Part shown: piece after piece, positions 44,606 to 57,295 of the stretch
Layout of the letters: each line of letters starts with the position of its first letter
How positions within the stretch are numbered: the stretch's first letter is position 1
NCBI GenBank assembly: GCA_036898135.1
Contig: CM072511.1
Span: 81,368,199 to 81,432,198 of the forward strand
Origin: Oncomelania hupensis
Lineage: Eukaryota > Mollusca > Gastropoda > Littorinimorpha > Pomatiopsidae
DNA length: 64,000 nucleotides
Reading direction: 5' to 3'
Made by a program: the position numbers and the translations under genes
Notes under the pieces: model-generated
What the model was told of the DNA's origin: nothing
Databases searched by the model: none
The model's input: only the letters and a program-made list of their open reading frames with translations

Positions 44606-46870
44606 TAACGTTTGTACAGCGCTCTTCCTCACTACAGCTCATAGCGCTTTCCAGAAAGAAAATAAGTAAATAAATATATAAAATAAAATAAATAAAGCAA
44701 AAGCAAATTATGAAATACCAAATCAGAACAACCCCTTTTCCCCTCCTCCCCCCCTCCACACACAACGGCTATGACTGTGTTTTAAGTATTTTACGATAAA
44801 AAGTTCAGGATCGAGATACACGCTGTTGAAAATGTTTGTTTTCAGTCCAGGTGGAAAGTAACGAGATGATTCGACGGAGCGCAGAGTAAAAGGAAAAGAA
44901 TTCCAAACTGTAGGGGCTGAAATGCAGAATGAGCGTTCGCCAAAAGTGTTTGTTTTCATGCGGGGAATACGAACCTGGCGACTGTCAGAGAATGAGAGAG
45001 AATGAGAGGAGAGATCTTGATGGTATATAAAAGTGGACTAACTGAGAGAAGCAATGTACCAAAAGCAAAGACTTGCAATTTTATACTGTATTCTGTTCTC
45101 CACAGGAAACCAATGTAATGATTTCAAATGAGAAATGATGTGATCTGAACTTGGGATACGCAAAATAAGGCGAGCAGCGTTGTTCTGTGTCGTTTGCAGC
45201 TTGTTCAGCAGATACTGAAGGCCACCATAGAAAAGGGCGTTGCAATAGTCAAGCCTAGACAGGATGATGGCAAAGACAAGAGTCTGAGTAGCACTGGCAG
45301 AAAGGAGATGACGGATGGAGCTTATGCGACGCAATTCAATGTTCACAGTGCGAAGGAGATTGAGAATGTGATGATGCATAGTGAGATGTGAGTCAAGTAT
45401 TACAATTAAGGTTTTGGCCGCGTCAGAAAAAGGAACAACAGAGTTACCAGCAGGAAGAAAATCAGGCAGATAAGTTGTTGTTGACATTCGCGAGAAAATT
45501 ATAATAGCTTATGTCTTATCATAATTACATTTAAGTCTATTGAATGTCATCCAGGACTTGACATCTCATGTGCAATCTTGCATAGAACTCATAACAGAGT
45601 CAACATCCTGGGATTAAGCTGACTTCTGAAGCTGGGTGTCATCTGCGAAAGAATGACGAATAACTTAATGGGCTTCAATAATATCAGAAAGAGGAGTGAT
45701 GCACAAGACAAACAAGACAGGACCAAACACAGAATCCTGCGGCCCGACGTAAAGAATCGGAGCCAGATCAAAGCTTTTGTTATTAATGTTTGTGTTCTGT
45801 CAAAGAGGTAAGAAATGACCCAGTCAAGCGCAGAGCCTCGAATGCCAAAAGTGTGTCACCGACGGGCGAGAAGAATGCTATGGCCATTTGGGTCAAATGC
45901 TGCTGAAAGATCGAGAAGGATGAGGATAGACTGTTTGCCTTGATCAAGAGACAGAAGAAGGTCGTTTATGATTTTTACAAGAGCCGTCTTAGTTCTGTGA
46001 CCATATCTATAAGCAGACTGAAGTGGATTGAAGAGAGTGTTTGCAGCATGATGTTTGTTGAGCTGTGAAAGAACACATTTTTTGGGTAATTTTAGAAAGA
46101 AAGAAACAGGCCTGAAGTTTTTGAGGTCTTTGTGTTCAAGAGAAAGCCTTTTCAGTAAATGTTTCACTAAAGCAGACTTGTGAACATTGGGAAAGACCCA
46201 GAGACCAGAGGGTTACTTATGCTCTTTGTGAGATACGGAAGAACAACATCCAAACATTCAAAAAGCAGAGAGGTGGGTATGGGATCCAGGTCACAAGTTT
46301 TAGGAGCAGGTTGCTTGATGATTTTTGAGACACCAGACTCATTGAAAGGAAATAATGAGGTCAGTGAAACACCATGAAATGGTTTATCAGGCTGAGAGCC
46401 AAGATTATTACTGAGCCTTTCAACCTTCCTGACAAAGTGTCCAGAAAAGATGTTTGGTAGCGATGAAGGAGGATACAGAGTGACAAGCTGAGTGGTTTTA
46501 CTTCTGGGACAGAGAGTGTTTGTGATCTGATACAACTCTTTGCGCTTGATCAAAATTGGTGCAAAAAACAGATTTTGATTAGTGAACCCAAAACGTCACA
46601 TAATTCTGGGCTATTTTGTATATCTGTTCATGAACAGTAAGCCGAGCAGCTTTCCACTGCAGTGCGACGCTCTCTCTTAGACCGAAGCAATTCCTCTCTA
46701 ACAAAGCCAAACAAAGGAGAGGACTTTCTACAAGATATTTTATGCCGAGTAGTAGGGGCATACTTGTCCAGCACCGTCCGAAAGGCAGTGCGGACCTCAA
46801 GCTGAGCTGGAACACTACTCTGTAAATAACGCGGACGTTGCGAACCACGTGATGCACAGACGTGGGGACA
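44606..46870 (-). mobile_element. Decayed L2/CR1-type LINE
   Basis: About 2.26 kb, 5'-truncated near the endonuclease-RT junction and ending in GAGCGCTGTACAAACGTTAA followed by the ATT/TAA array. The end sequence (GCGCT...TA) resembles the end of the dispersed SINE-like repeats in this window, which suggests shared 3' ends. It is flanked on its 5' side by a (TAG)(TAA) array. Confidence 0.8.
44723..46553 (-). pseudogene. L2/CR1-type reverse transcriptase, multiply broken
   Basis: Conserved blocks occur in order on the minus strand but in several frames. A P-K-T-C-D-L-D-P-I-P-T block is at about 46310-46270; F-R-P-V-S and Q-S-A-Y-R at 46120-46000; motif A L-D-L-S-A-A-F-D at about 45925-45900; motif C S-F-A-D-D-T-Q at about 45650-45630. 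S-R-L-D-Y-C-N-A-L-F is near 45240 and the F-G-E-R-S-F...W-N-S-F-P C-terminal motif near 44940-44900. Frameshifts and stops lie between blocks, so it is an old, inactive copy. Typical full ORF2 proteins of this clade are about 900-1000 residues; the endonuclease is missing here. Confidence 0.8.
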
Positions 46871-46902
46871 GGATTGACGATGATGAACTGTGAAACAATA
46901 CA

Positions 46903-47200
<298 letters not shown>

Positions 47201-47204
47201 GTCA

Positions 47205-47343
<139 letters not shown>

Positions 47344-47644
47344 TGAATGAAATTTAAGGCGGCTGATACATTTTCTGGTGAATACAAAATCGTTTTTGTA
47401 AAGTTGGACTCCGACGTGGTTTTTTTCATTAATAAGGAAAGGGTATTGTTCTGTTTCTTTCTCCAGCAGAACATTGGTTTTCTGCCAAAGTAACTGACTT
47501 TTACTCAACACTAGTCTAGTTTTAAGATTCTGTATCCAGGTTAGCATCGTCATCAGTGTTGTGGGCATCTTGGCAATTTGGGATATACAGTATCAGCCAC
47601 TCTTTCATGTTTCATGTCTGTTCACACATTCAGGTGATATAAAA

Positions 47645-47981
47645 TAATTAGAGAGAAAAGGCGCCCTGCTCCGACCTTGGAAAACGGATGAGAATATAAA
47701 CCGAGGTCTAGATTTTGCACGCATTCCATCGCACGAACTTTAAAGATCATTGCTCTCATGTCCTAGACGGGTGAGTGCCGGCAACACAAAAACACCCAGC
47801 AAGCACTAGGTCCTTCCTCCCCAATTCGCGGTCGCCCAGGATTGTGCTAAGTTATGTGGACTTCAGATAGGCGCCCCAGTCGGCTGGAGTTAGATGATGT
47901 ATGGGTTAGCGCCTTGAGTAGCTCTTGAGCTGGAAAAGCAGTGTATAAGAGTTATAAATAAATAAATAAATAAATAAATGA
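47645..47981 (+). mobile_element. GCGCTATATAA-type repeat, full-length plus-strand copy
   Basis: Best representative: GATGAGAATATAAACCGAGG start, GCACGAACTTTAAAGATC, TCATGTCCTAGACGGGTGAG, CACTAGGTCC, GCCCAGGATTGTGC, GCGCCTTGAGTAGCTCTTGAGC, then a degenerate end and an (ATAA)n tail. No tRNA-like head or ORF. Confidence 0.78.
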
Positions 47982-48086
47982 ATTTAAAGCTCATAGGTAC
48001 TGCACTGTCAATGATTCTTTACTGCATACAATAGAATGAGATCTTGATTAAAAAAACAACAGAGAGAGGGAGAGAGAGAGGGGGGG

Positions 48087-48126
<40 letters not shown>

Positions 48127-48140
48127 GAGAGAGGGACTTT
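47982..48140. repeat. (GA)n microsatellite region
   Basis: GA/GGGA units from 48060 to 48135. Confidence 0.93.
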
Positions 48141-49668
48141 GTACGCCTTATACTTCATTTTTTAAAGAGTCCTCTATGTCAGCAGATACAAGTTTCTCTG
48201 ATAGAGTGAGGTTGATTTTAGCCGGTTTGTTTCTTTTTCTACTCTGAAATGATGCAAGAAGAAGGGGCCAATAAAACAACAGCAGTGTCAGGCAGTGTCA
48301 TACGTCGACGCCCATGCTACGTCACATATCTGCGTCACATCTGTGTGCGTACCACGTCATTTACACTTGCTGAAAACCGTGACGAAAGCCGCAGCGTGCC
48401 AGGAATTCGGGAAGGCCTCCGCCAGAATCAGTGTCGGCATGAAAGTGGAGTGTTAAGTCTCCACCAGAATGTCAAAGTGTTGGCCTATGACTATGCTTAC
48501 TCAGAACTTAGACATGGTTCCGACTGAATGTCCGAGTGTAGGCCTCCATCGGTTGGTCTAGAGTTGATCTATGAATACTCAAGAGCCCAGACATTGCTAT
48601 CTATCAAAACAAAAAAGGGATTACTATGTGTGAGAAATTGCATTGCAAACATTAACACATCCGACACAACAACTACAAAATGAAAGAAGGTAGTGTCTTA
48701 AAGACACACCAGGGTTTTAAAAGGGCATTTTTATTTATTTTTTTATGATATTTTTAAATGTTTGTTTTGTCTAATATTACTATGGTGAAGACATTAAACT
48801 GTAAAGTACTACTTTAAACATGGAACAATTTGCTATAATTATCGAGTTTTGATGTTTAAAGTTTGACCACATTTCTGTGTGACTTATAGCTTGCGTTCAA
48901 AAAGAAGATTAATAAAAGTCTGTTTTCATAGCGACGACGACGATAACGACGCCGACGATGATGGTGATGAAAACGAAGAAGAAGAAGAAGAAGAAGAAGA
49001 AGAAGAAGAAGAAGAAGAAAGATATGCTACTGCTGCTGATGCTGCTGATGATGATGAGTTCCCGCCTGGGAAATGGGTGTGTCAGACATATAGACTCATC
49101 TTTACTTCTGTTTTAATGAAGTGATTTATTGATATATAGTCACTCTTCTCCTCTACATCTCTTCCTTAGAAGCCCTCCCACCGCTGCTTCTCGCGCTCTC
49201 TCTATCCTTGAGATTTATTAAAATTTTACTAAAATTTATACTTCTGTAGCATGCTTCTTCCCTCCCCGCCCCTTTTATATTCCTCTTCATGTGACTCTTG
49301 ATCCGGGCCCTTCATGTTACTCCTTCTCTTCTTCCTAGTCTACTTCTTGAACTTTTAATATATAGAGTGTACATTAACACCCATTACATTAATACTGCGA
49401 GTGTACATCTTTCAACCACTGTCTGGCCTTTTGATGTCTGGGACTTGAAAAGAGACGGTGGCCGAAGTGAATTTATGAAGTGTAATTAGTTAATTACTCG
49501 TAGCAAATGAAATGGAAGTTTTGACTGAACCGACACTAAGAGACTTAGTAGTTCTTCGTAATACTTAACTTTTTTGGGGAAAAAGCAATATAACTTGATA
49601 ATGACTTCTTTAACACAAAGCTTGTATGAATATGAATTTTTGATTAAAGTATAGGGTTTGGGAGAACC

Positions 49669-49670
<2 letters not shown>
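48141..49670. other. No recognised gene
   Basis: A 92-codon frame (48249-48527) and others are unrecognised. A (GAA)n array lies at 48978-49018. Confidence 0.5.
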
Positions 49671-49714
<44 letters not shown>

Positions 49715-49745
49715 GGGGGGAAACACACACACACACACACACACA
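49671..49745. repeat. (GA)n and (CA)n microsatellite
   Basis: GA to about 49710, CA at 49723-49744. Confidence 0.95.
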
Positions 49746-49940
49746 GCCAGGTGGACAGAGGGTGAAAGACGGGGGACGGGAGGGACAGTGGGGAGGAAGG
49801 GAGATGTTCGCCCAACAGGAAAATGAGTACGTTTAAAAGTCCTCTGATACTCAGATGCGGATCACCTAATGGTAATTCCTTCCTTCAATCGGATGCTGAG
49901 CAGGATCGGAGAAGGGTAAGAACCGAAAAAGGGAAATTAA

Positions 49941-50030
49941 AGTTCAGTATGATGACACCACCATGCTAATACACCTCACCCCTTTAGTTCAGTGTGATGA
50001 CACCACCATGCTAATACACCACACCCCCTT
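49941..50030. repeat. 45-bp tandem duplication
   Basis: The block beginning AGTTCAGTATGATGACACC at 49941 recurs at 49986 with two or three differences. Confidence 0.85.
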
Positions 50031-50361
50031 TCTGTTGTCCCCACCTTCTTATAACAAAAATAGCTTGTTGACATGATATGAGCAGGGTAATTAAAACTTA
50101 TTAGTAATAGAGTAATTAGAAAATTTCCTTAAATAAATTTGAGTTTTACTTCTTACTAACACATAAACCTAATATATTACAATAATATAATAATACCAAT
50201 GTAATAGAAGTTGTGAAAGTTATTTCTAAATCTGTTCCTGTTAGTAGACTTGCATAGACAGATCGTGTTTTGGGTTTTAAATAGTGAAAGTATTTTAAAA
50301 GTTTAATTTTAATTGTCTAATATAACCTAAATGTGTGAACATACATTCAATGATATCTCTC

Positions 50362-50430
<69 letters not shown>

Positions 50431-51365
50431 TCTTCCTTTCCACATTTTCCCCAATTTTTTTTTTACAAAAAATAAGGAAATCTTTACGTTCTGGGCTGCA
50501 CGCGCTCATTAGTGACTATGACATGCAGACACTGATTCTCAAGACCTCTCAGTGGCAGTCTTGATGCGTCTTAGCGGAAGGATACAGTAGTGGAATTCAG
50601 GAGGAAAATTTGCTTCTGCGCATTCTCCAAATATTGTCAGAGAAAGAAGATGTTTTGGATTAGGGACTAGTAAGGATTTGCGTGGGCATGACAGCAGAGG
50701 TTGAAGAGTAAAGGTTCTGCAACCAAAAAAGAAAATAATGAAGATTAGAGAATAACGATCTGAGTTGGCATGACAGCAGGGTTTGGAGAGTAACGTACTG
50801 GTTAACAGGAAATTATCTGGATTAGAGAGTACGGGGCTGGCAAGAGAAATAATCGCGCATTAGGTGACGGAAGTAATCTTCTACATGTGATGATGGATGA
50901 TGAAATGGTAGTTTTGTTAGTGGTTAGAGTGATCTTCATCTAGCCTATGACCTCTGATGATAGGCTTATTTTGTGATTAAGTTATCTTTGTATTAATATA
51001 CCACCTTCTTCCTCTCCTTCTTTTTGTCCTCTTATTCCTAGTTTTATTCCATTTAAATTGCAGGATACTTGCGCCTACATACTCCTCCTTCTAACCCATT
51101 ATTATCGTCGACAGAAACGTCTAATTTTTCTTTGCATAAATATGAAAGGAGCTTATTATTTTTATTATTTTATGCTTTATTCTACATAGCGAATACTGAA
51201 AAGCTCTTAAGACATAACCTCATAATCGTTCTTGTGTTTCTTTATTACATGCACAGCAATGAAGAGGTGCTTGTGAGCACAAAATACAGTAGCACCATGT
51301 CTAACGCGCTTGTGCTTTTCACCAAAGTCAGTGTTTAATTCACTAAAAACATGGGTTGTGTCTTT
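50031..51365. other. Non-coding stretch with a (CT)n array
   Basis: CT at 50357-50428. Nothing else recognised. Confidence 0.55.
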
Positions 51366-51369
51366 GTTC

Positions 51370-51419
<50 letters not shown>

Positions 51420-51437
51420 AATACTAATAATAATAAA

Positions 51438-51495
<58 letters not shown>

Positions 51496-51530
51496 TAATA
51501 ACAATGATAACGACAACAACAACAATACAA
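51366..51530. repeat. (AAT)n microsatellites
   Basis: AAT at 51370-51415 and 51439-51493, with ACT interruptions. Confidence 0.95.
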
Positions 51531-52549
51531 AAATTTATAATGGGCACGCATTTCGCAAGGCATAGTTATTCGAGGCGAAATGTGCTTCAGATAAATTCAT
51601 TCTTTAAATTGTTCTTAAATGCAATTTCTGTTAACGTGTCAAAATGCATTAAATAAAAAATATAAAAAAACAACCCACAAACAAACACCCGAATATGTTA
51701 TTTTAGAATTGGAAGTACGTGATAATAATCATGTCTTAAGTTAATGTTAAATTCTTAATGTCATTTCTTCACTCGTCAGTGCTGGCAGTATAATACCATT
51801 GCTAATTCCCCAACGTCCTATAGCGTTGAGTGTTGATTGTGGCATTGTGAATGGAGACGGTGGATTTTTGTGACACTTGACACGCCTGATTGATGGTTTT
51901 ACTACTTCTTAATAACTTTCGCCAGTGTCAAAATAATACTTACAAAAGACGGGATTTTAGGTTACAGGGTGGTTTCTTCAGAAAATAAAAAGCGTGAGAA
52001 AAACAAAGATTGATTTCCCCCCAAAATGGTTAAATTATATGTAAGTGCGATGATGGGAATGTGGCATTTTCTACTGTATTTATATTTTCCCTTCTTCGCA
52101 ATGTCTCGTTAACATTGTGATACGTCAGATTTTCTCTTGTTTTGTGGAATAAAGAATTGATGACTTGACTTGATTTAACTAAGATTTACACACATACTGC
52201 GCCTAAAGCAAATTTTTTTTGGGTGGGAAAAGCGCACAAACAGAAAAACAAGGCATTCATTTATTTGAAAAATTACTCGCATGGAAATCCGATTTCTGAC
52301 GCAGGCTTAGAATTTACACGAAAGTAACAACAGGAAAATAAAACACAACAATTATTTAATGTAATTTATAAGGAGATGTCATGCGGACAAATCCAAGACC
52401 TTAACAAACACACACACACACACGCACCCACCCACACACACATACAAATACTTGCACAGACACCGTTATTTGGACTTTCCTCAAAAGCCACATAAGTTGT
52501 GTAGACAATGGGTCGTTTTTCGACCCCCTTTTTAAGTACTTTTAAGTGT
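51531..52549. other. No gene seen
   Basis: AT-rich, with a CA run at 52407-52445. Confidence 0.5.
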
Positions 52550-52573
52550 TCTAACCCTAACCCTAACCCTAAC
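52550..52573. repeat. Short interstitial telomeric repeat
   Basis: About four CCCTAA units, better preserved than the 41.8-kb tract. Confidence 0.8.
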
Positions 52574-52665
52574 GGATCATTAAATGGACGTCCCAACAAG
52601 GAGGTCTGTCCAAAGAACGTATGTAGATGTGCAATTGTTTGTCCAAAGAACGCCGTGTAAACATG

Positions 52666-52667
<2 letters not shown>

Positions 52668-52698
<31 letters not shown>

Positions 52699-52762
52699 CT
52701 ACCCCCCCCCCCCCCACACACCCACCCACACACACCCACACACACACACCCACACACACCCC
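52668..52762. repeat. (CA)n microsatellite
   Basis: CA with a poly(C) interruption. Confidence 0.95.
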
Positions 52763-52834
52763 AAGCCACGTGAAAACAATTTCAATGAAAAAGATGTATT
52801 TAAATACTTTGAAGAGTCACGGTATGGTATATAT

Positions 52835-52966
52835 GTTACCGGCAATCTGTGTATTCAGTCAATACGTGTATTGTCTAAATAATGCAGCCAATTCGTGTTT
52901 TGTCTGTGACCACTAGGCAATACATGTAATGACTAAAATTTCCAGTCAATACGTGTATTGTCTTAA
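52835..52966 (+). repeat. Left terminal inverted repeat
   Basis: Pairs with 54377-54508. Internal palindromes sit at about 52857-52870 and 52946-52960. Confidence 0.85.
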
Positions 52967-53274
52967 TTTTGACCTACTTCAAAACACACATTGACTGACT
53001 GTTCATTTTAGTCAATGTGTGTTTCTCTCAGTCATGTCTTCTGACAATGTTTCAGAGCACATGCGAGCGTAGAGAATTATTTATATTACACAGAAATGTG
53101 ATGAGCTCAGATAATAATTAAACCTTGAGATATGTTAATCGACACGTAACTAATAAAGTCCTGTGTCTTGTTTAAAAATAAATCACTACGACTTAAGCGA
53201 AAATCTCGTGATACCGCGACAAAACCACGATCGATCATTCATTTCAGACTTGCTTTGCCGGCTCCTAACCACAA

Positions 53275-53397
53275 ATGGTGGATATGAACGAGAAAGAACA
53301 CACGTTTATAAACAAGCTGGCTGAAATTCTAGCGACGAACGATTCCAGTTGCCTGTTGACCAATGCGAAGTATTACGACTGTGACAAGTATCAATAG
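53275..53397 (+). CDS. 40-codon frame inside the inverted-repeat element, possible transposase N-terminus
   Basis: ATG 53275 to TAG 53395-53397 gives a 40-residue peptide with an F-I-N-K-L-A-E-I-L amphipathic stretch and a C-L-L-T-N-A-K-Y-Y segment. The L-L-T-x-x-K-Y pattern faintly recalls the start of integrase-type (KRBA2/Ginger-like) proteins. This is weak resemblance from memory of the pattern; it could be chance. Confidence 0.25.
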   Translation: MVDMNEKEHTFINKLAEILATNDSSCLLTNAKYYDCDKYQ

Positions 53398-54376
53398 TCA
53401 ATTCAGCCCCGATGCTTGAATCTTGATATGTGTAACTCGAATTCGTTTATCCACGCAACATGTTCACTCAGCAACAAAGCAGGAGTTGTCGTATACAGTT
53501 TTTTTAAACTTTATTCAGCAAACACCAACAACTGCACACAAGATCGCTTTCCGAAAATAACTCCAAAATCACTTTATCAAGCAGACATGGCATTACTTAT
53601 ATAGCCTCTCTGCAATCCAGTAAAGCTTAGAACATTCCAGAATGACGCAATAACACCCAATCAAAATAAAACTCATCACCGGAACTGTCTAACGACATAG
53701 AACATTCCTCAGTTTAGAAGATTTGCCAAATTATTACGAGATAGGTCTGGAACTTTACTTTCGATCGATAATAAACAAGTAATTCCAGAAAATTCTCAAC
53801 GATACTACAATAATATCGACCGACGAAAATTATTAATATTATACAAACATTTTTTCTAGCAACAGCGCAGAATCAAATCAAAGGTAAATACACGCTATCA
53901 TTGCTTACTATGCAAAATAAAACGTTCGGAACTATCGTGCTCCCCCCCTCTCTCTCTCTCGCTCTCTCTCTCTCGTCTATAATGGTATGGCCTCACCGAT
54001 TGTATTCAAGAATTAGATGTAACTGACGGTAAAACAAAAATACAGCAACAGAAAGAGACAGAGACAGAGACCGAGAGGGACAAAGAGAGAAAGTTTTAAA
54101 ATTTTATGTGTACATTTTAAACTTAATTTTAATATTTACTTTGCATGAGAGAGGGTTTTACATTTAGGTGTGTACATTTAAAGCTTATTTTTAAATATTT
54201 ACTATCGTATACTTAACATGGTTTAGTTGTGTGGATGTGTCACTGTGAGTGTACGTATTGAACTAAATTAACAACAAATGATTGCGTAGTCATTCGTTTA
54301 TTAATGTTTACAACCAATTGCAATTTAAATGCGGAATGACCATTTAGTCAATTCGTGTATTGGCCAGAGCATTTTT

Positions 54377-54508
54377 TTAAGACAATACACGTATTGACTG
54401 GAAATTTTAGTCATTACATGTATTGCCTAGTGGTCACAGACAAAACGCGAATTGACTGATTTCTTTAGACAATACGCGTATTGACTGAATACGCAGATTG
54501 CCGGTAAC
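54377..54508 (-). repeat. Right terminal inverted repeat
   Basis: Reverse complement of the left arm; the outer end is CAGATTGCCGGTAAC. Confidence 0.85.
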
Positions 54509-54512
54509 ATAT

Positions 54513-55629
54513 ACATTTCAATATAAAAACAACACATTTGAATATAAAAACTACAGCCTATCAGTTGTAATATTCAAAGCAATCAGCAGTATCATTGTAG
54601 ACTAATAGGTTACTATTAGTAGAAATATAATAGTTGATGAAATTAGGACTCTATGAAGCGACATGCTATGCAAGGGATTCGCGCTGTAAGTTTTATGACA
54701 CAATAAAATAGTCCGCGTTTAGAACTTCAGATGACATTTGTTAGCCTGATATTTCTGATTTAAACCCACACTCTAAAAGACGTTTATGACAGACAGCTTT
54801 GACAGCGGGCCTTAAAGTACGCACTTTGGAACGATACAGTGCTAGATGTTCTCAAAATTGTAAATTATGGATATACGGTGGAGAGAAGGTGGGGGTTGTG
54901 TGAAAAGAAATAAGGGCTAGGGTGGTGATGAAGAAAACAAATACTTCCGTGTGTCACAGAGCAAAAAAAACTTTATTATTCAAAATTCTAATAAACAAAC
55001 TGATTGAAAAAAGAGTAAATAAAGAAAAGGAACAGAAAAGCAGGATTATAACATTTGGATTTGCCCCAATTTAGTAACTGCCCGGAGCTAAAGTAATAAA
55101 GCCAAAATTTAAAAAGAAATGAAGAAAATAATATTTTTTTTAAAAGCACATAAAATTCGGTTTAAACTGTCTTAGAAGCTTGGGGAAAGGGAAGTTAGAG
55201 ATAGTGGGACAAGCTCGCGGGATTTTCCAAACCGGGACAGACAGAGCTTTCTCTAGAATCAAGACTACAACAAAGACACGCTCATGCATATTCATAAGGT
55301 GAAAACTCTTCTTGAAGTATAGGTCCTCAGAACCCGAATTTCGGAATATTTGACTAGGGAAGACAGGGTCAAGACTGATCGATCTTATTTAAATATTTAT
55401 TAGCTTATCATATGCAAATTAAGTGCGCATGTGTGTGCTGGAATTCAAACAGTCAAGGAGTCACCTTAGGCCTAGATTGATTACCGAATCCAAACGTTGA
55501 GAGCGTCGAGCAAGAGTTGTGAGATTGTGCCCAAGGAGAAGCAGGAAAGAGAGAATGAGGAAGAAGAAGGAAGGGGAAGATTGAAGAAGAAGAGGAAGCG
55601 GGGAAGAGGACAGTTAGAATGACATAGAG
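54513..55629. other. No gene seen
   Basis: AT-rich, unique-looking. Confidence 0.5.
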
Positions 55630-55712
55630 GACGAAGAAAAAGAAGAAGAAGAGAAAGAAGAAGAAGAAGAAGAAGAAGAAGAAGAAGAAGAAGAAGAAGA
55701 AGAAGAAGAGAT
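55630..55712. repeat. (GAA)n microsatellite
   Basis: About 80 bp of GAA. Confidence 0.95.
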
Positions 55713-56049
55713 GCGATGAACAGTAGGATGAGAATAAGAAGTAGAGGAGGAAAAAAAAACAGAAAGCAGAGAGATAAAACAAAGAGGAGAAAGAGGAGAA
55801 GGACAATTAAAGAAGAGAAGAAGACGAGGATGAGAAGGTGAAAGGAAAGGGAAAGAAGCGGACGACGATGAATAAATTAATGAATCGTTGGTGATGGCGA
55901 TGATGCTGATGATGCTGACCACAACGTTTGACGGCGGCGACGAATGGTGATAACAATGATGGAGACGAGGAGTAGGGTAAAGGGCGGAAAGAGGAGAAAC
56001 TGAAGAATGAAAAGGCTGGAAGGTAGGGAGAAATCAAACTGAATAAAGG

Positions 56050-56069
56050 AACATTGAAGTGTAACGTCT
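56050..56069 (-). repeat. SINE family A 3' end, interrupted (outer part)
   Basis: ACATTGAAGTGTAACGTCT matches the end of family A. It is separated from 56488-56530 (TACCATTGGCGATATGGCAG) by a LINE insertion. The tRNA-like head is absent. Confidence 0.7.
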
Positions 56070-56473
56070 TAACTCCGCCAAGGACGGTCCCAAGCCCGGC
56101 TGCAAAAGGAGGAGGGTTGGGCGTGGGGTTAGCACCCCCACCACGTAAAAAAGACTACACTACAGAAACGTTAACAACAAAAGAAAGAGAAAACTTTATC
56201 TTGGGAGAGGAAGGTACTTCATCACGAAGACCTATGACGCGTTGTGGTGAAAGCCGAGAGGAAGTCACAGAGCCGACTATCATTCTGTCAACCAGGAGAA
56301 CCAAGAGAGGCCGTCCAAAGAACACCTGGCGACGCGACCTCGAGGCCGACACCACCAAGATGGGCTACACCTGGAGTCAATTAGAAAGAATGGGACAGGA
56401 CAGAGGACTCTGGATAGCTGTTGTTGGCGGCCCATACCCTGGCAGGGGTGACGGGCAGTAAGTAAGTAAGTAA
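56070..56473 (+). mobile_element. 5'-truncated LINE 3' end inserted in a SINE
   Basis: A 404-bp insert flanked by exact GAAGTGTAACGTCT duplications (56056-56069 and 56474-56487). It ends in a (GTAA)4-type tail. The frame to the stop at 56459-56461 encodes K-R-G-R-P-K-N-T-W-R-R-D-L-E-A and a Q-D-R-G-L-W motif, the C-terminal pattern of many LINE reverse transcriptases. The frame's apparent start lies in the SINE, so it is not a real start. This family differs from the (GGATA)n-tailed LINEs. Confidence 0.85.
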
Positions 56474-56530
56474 GAAGTGTAACGTCTACACCTACCATTG
56501 GCGATATGGCAGACGGTGATAATCTTTAAA
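56474..56530 (-). repeat. SINE family A 3' region, inner part
   Basis: Second copy of the target duplication followed by ACACCTACCATTGGCGATAT and GGCAGACGGTGATAA, matching 63655-63690. It breaks off after about 57 bp. Confidence 0.75.
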
Positions 56531-56774
56531 CACGCATACTACGGAAGGAAAGACTAGGTATAGCGGATCCGGACGGAAGTGAGGACGCTGGCATGAGGAG
56601 GAGGAGGAGGAGGAGGAGGCGGCGGGGATGGGAAGGAGTAAAGTTGTTGGGGAGTGAGGGAGAAAGGAGAAATTTAGTGTGTGTAAAATGTGTTGAAGAA
56701 GCCAATAATGAAGTAAGCTTACACATATTGCAACTGGAAACAAACTTTTTGTATTTTTCATTTTATTTTATTAA

Positions 56775-56807
<33 letters not shown>

Positions 56808-57295
56808 AAGGGGGAGGGAGGAGGTAAGCGGGGAGGTACTGGTTAGCGATCTCTGACAGTATGCATTTTTTAAGTGTATGTAATGCAAGATATCTGCATT
56901 AAAAAAAAAGTTCATTTTAAGATATCTGACACGCTTTTTTCTTTTAGATTTGAACGAATGTGTCATGCATGCAATTAAATATATGGCATATTCACAATTG
57001 CTCTTTCAAATGTGACACTAAGCTAAATTCGCTTTTGATGCAAAATCTTGAATGACAGGTACTGCATTATTAAAACTCATCTCACCTCACCTCCGCGTCC
57101 GGTCCCTTGACAGACCTGTTTGGACGTTGTGGGAGAGCTGAGGAGTGTGCGGAGATGGGGAGGTGGGAGGGGTGAGTAAACGTGAGAAAGAGGCCATAAA
57201 GCGTAGCGGAGACTAGGTGAGGAGCTTCTCCTTTTCTCTAATCTCAGCCGCTGCTGAGCAGTCCTACCCACTGCAAGATTGCAGGTTTGCTTGAA
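56531..57295. other. No gene seen
   Basis: A (GT)n array at 56779-56806; otherwise nothing recognised. Confidence 0.55.

Larger units (their letters stand above)
52835..54508. mobile_element. Non-autonomous element with ~130-bp terminal inverted repeats
   Basis: The left end (52835-52966) and the right end (54377-54508) are reverse complements at about 90% identity, starting GTTACCGGCAATCTG. Each arm contains two CAATACGTGTATTG-type palindromes about 87 bp apart plus related CAATACATGTAATG and CAATTCGTGTTTTG motifs. ATAT flanks both ends (52831-52834 and 54509-54512), a possible 4-bp duplication, though AT-rich flanks make this uncertain. The 1.4-kb interior is AT-rich and encodes no transposase. 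I cannot assign a superfamily. Confidence 0.8.
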
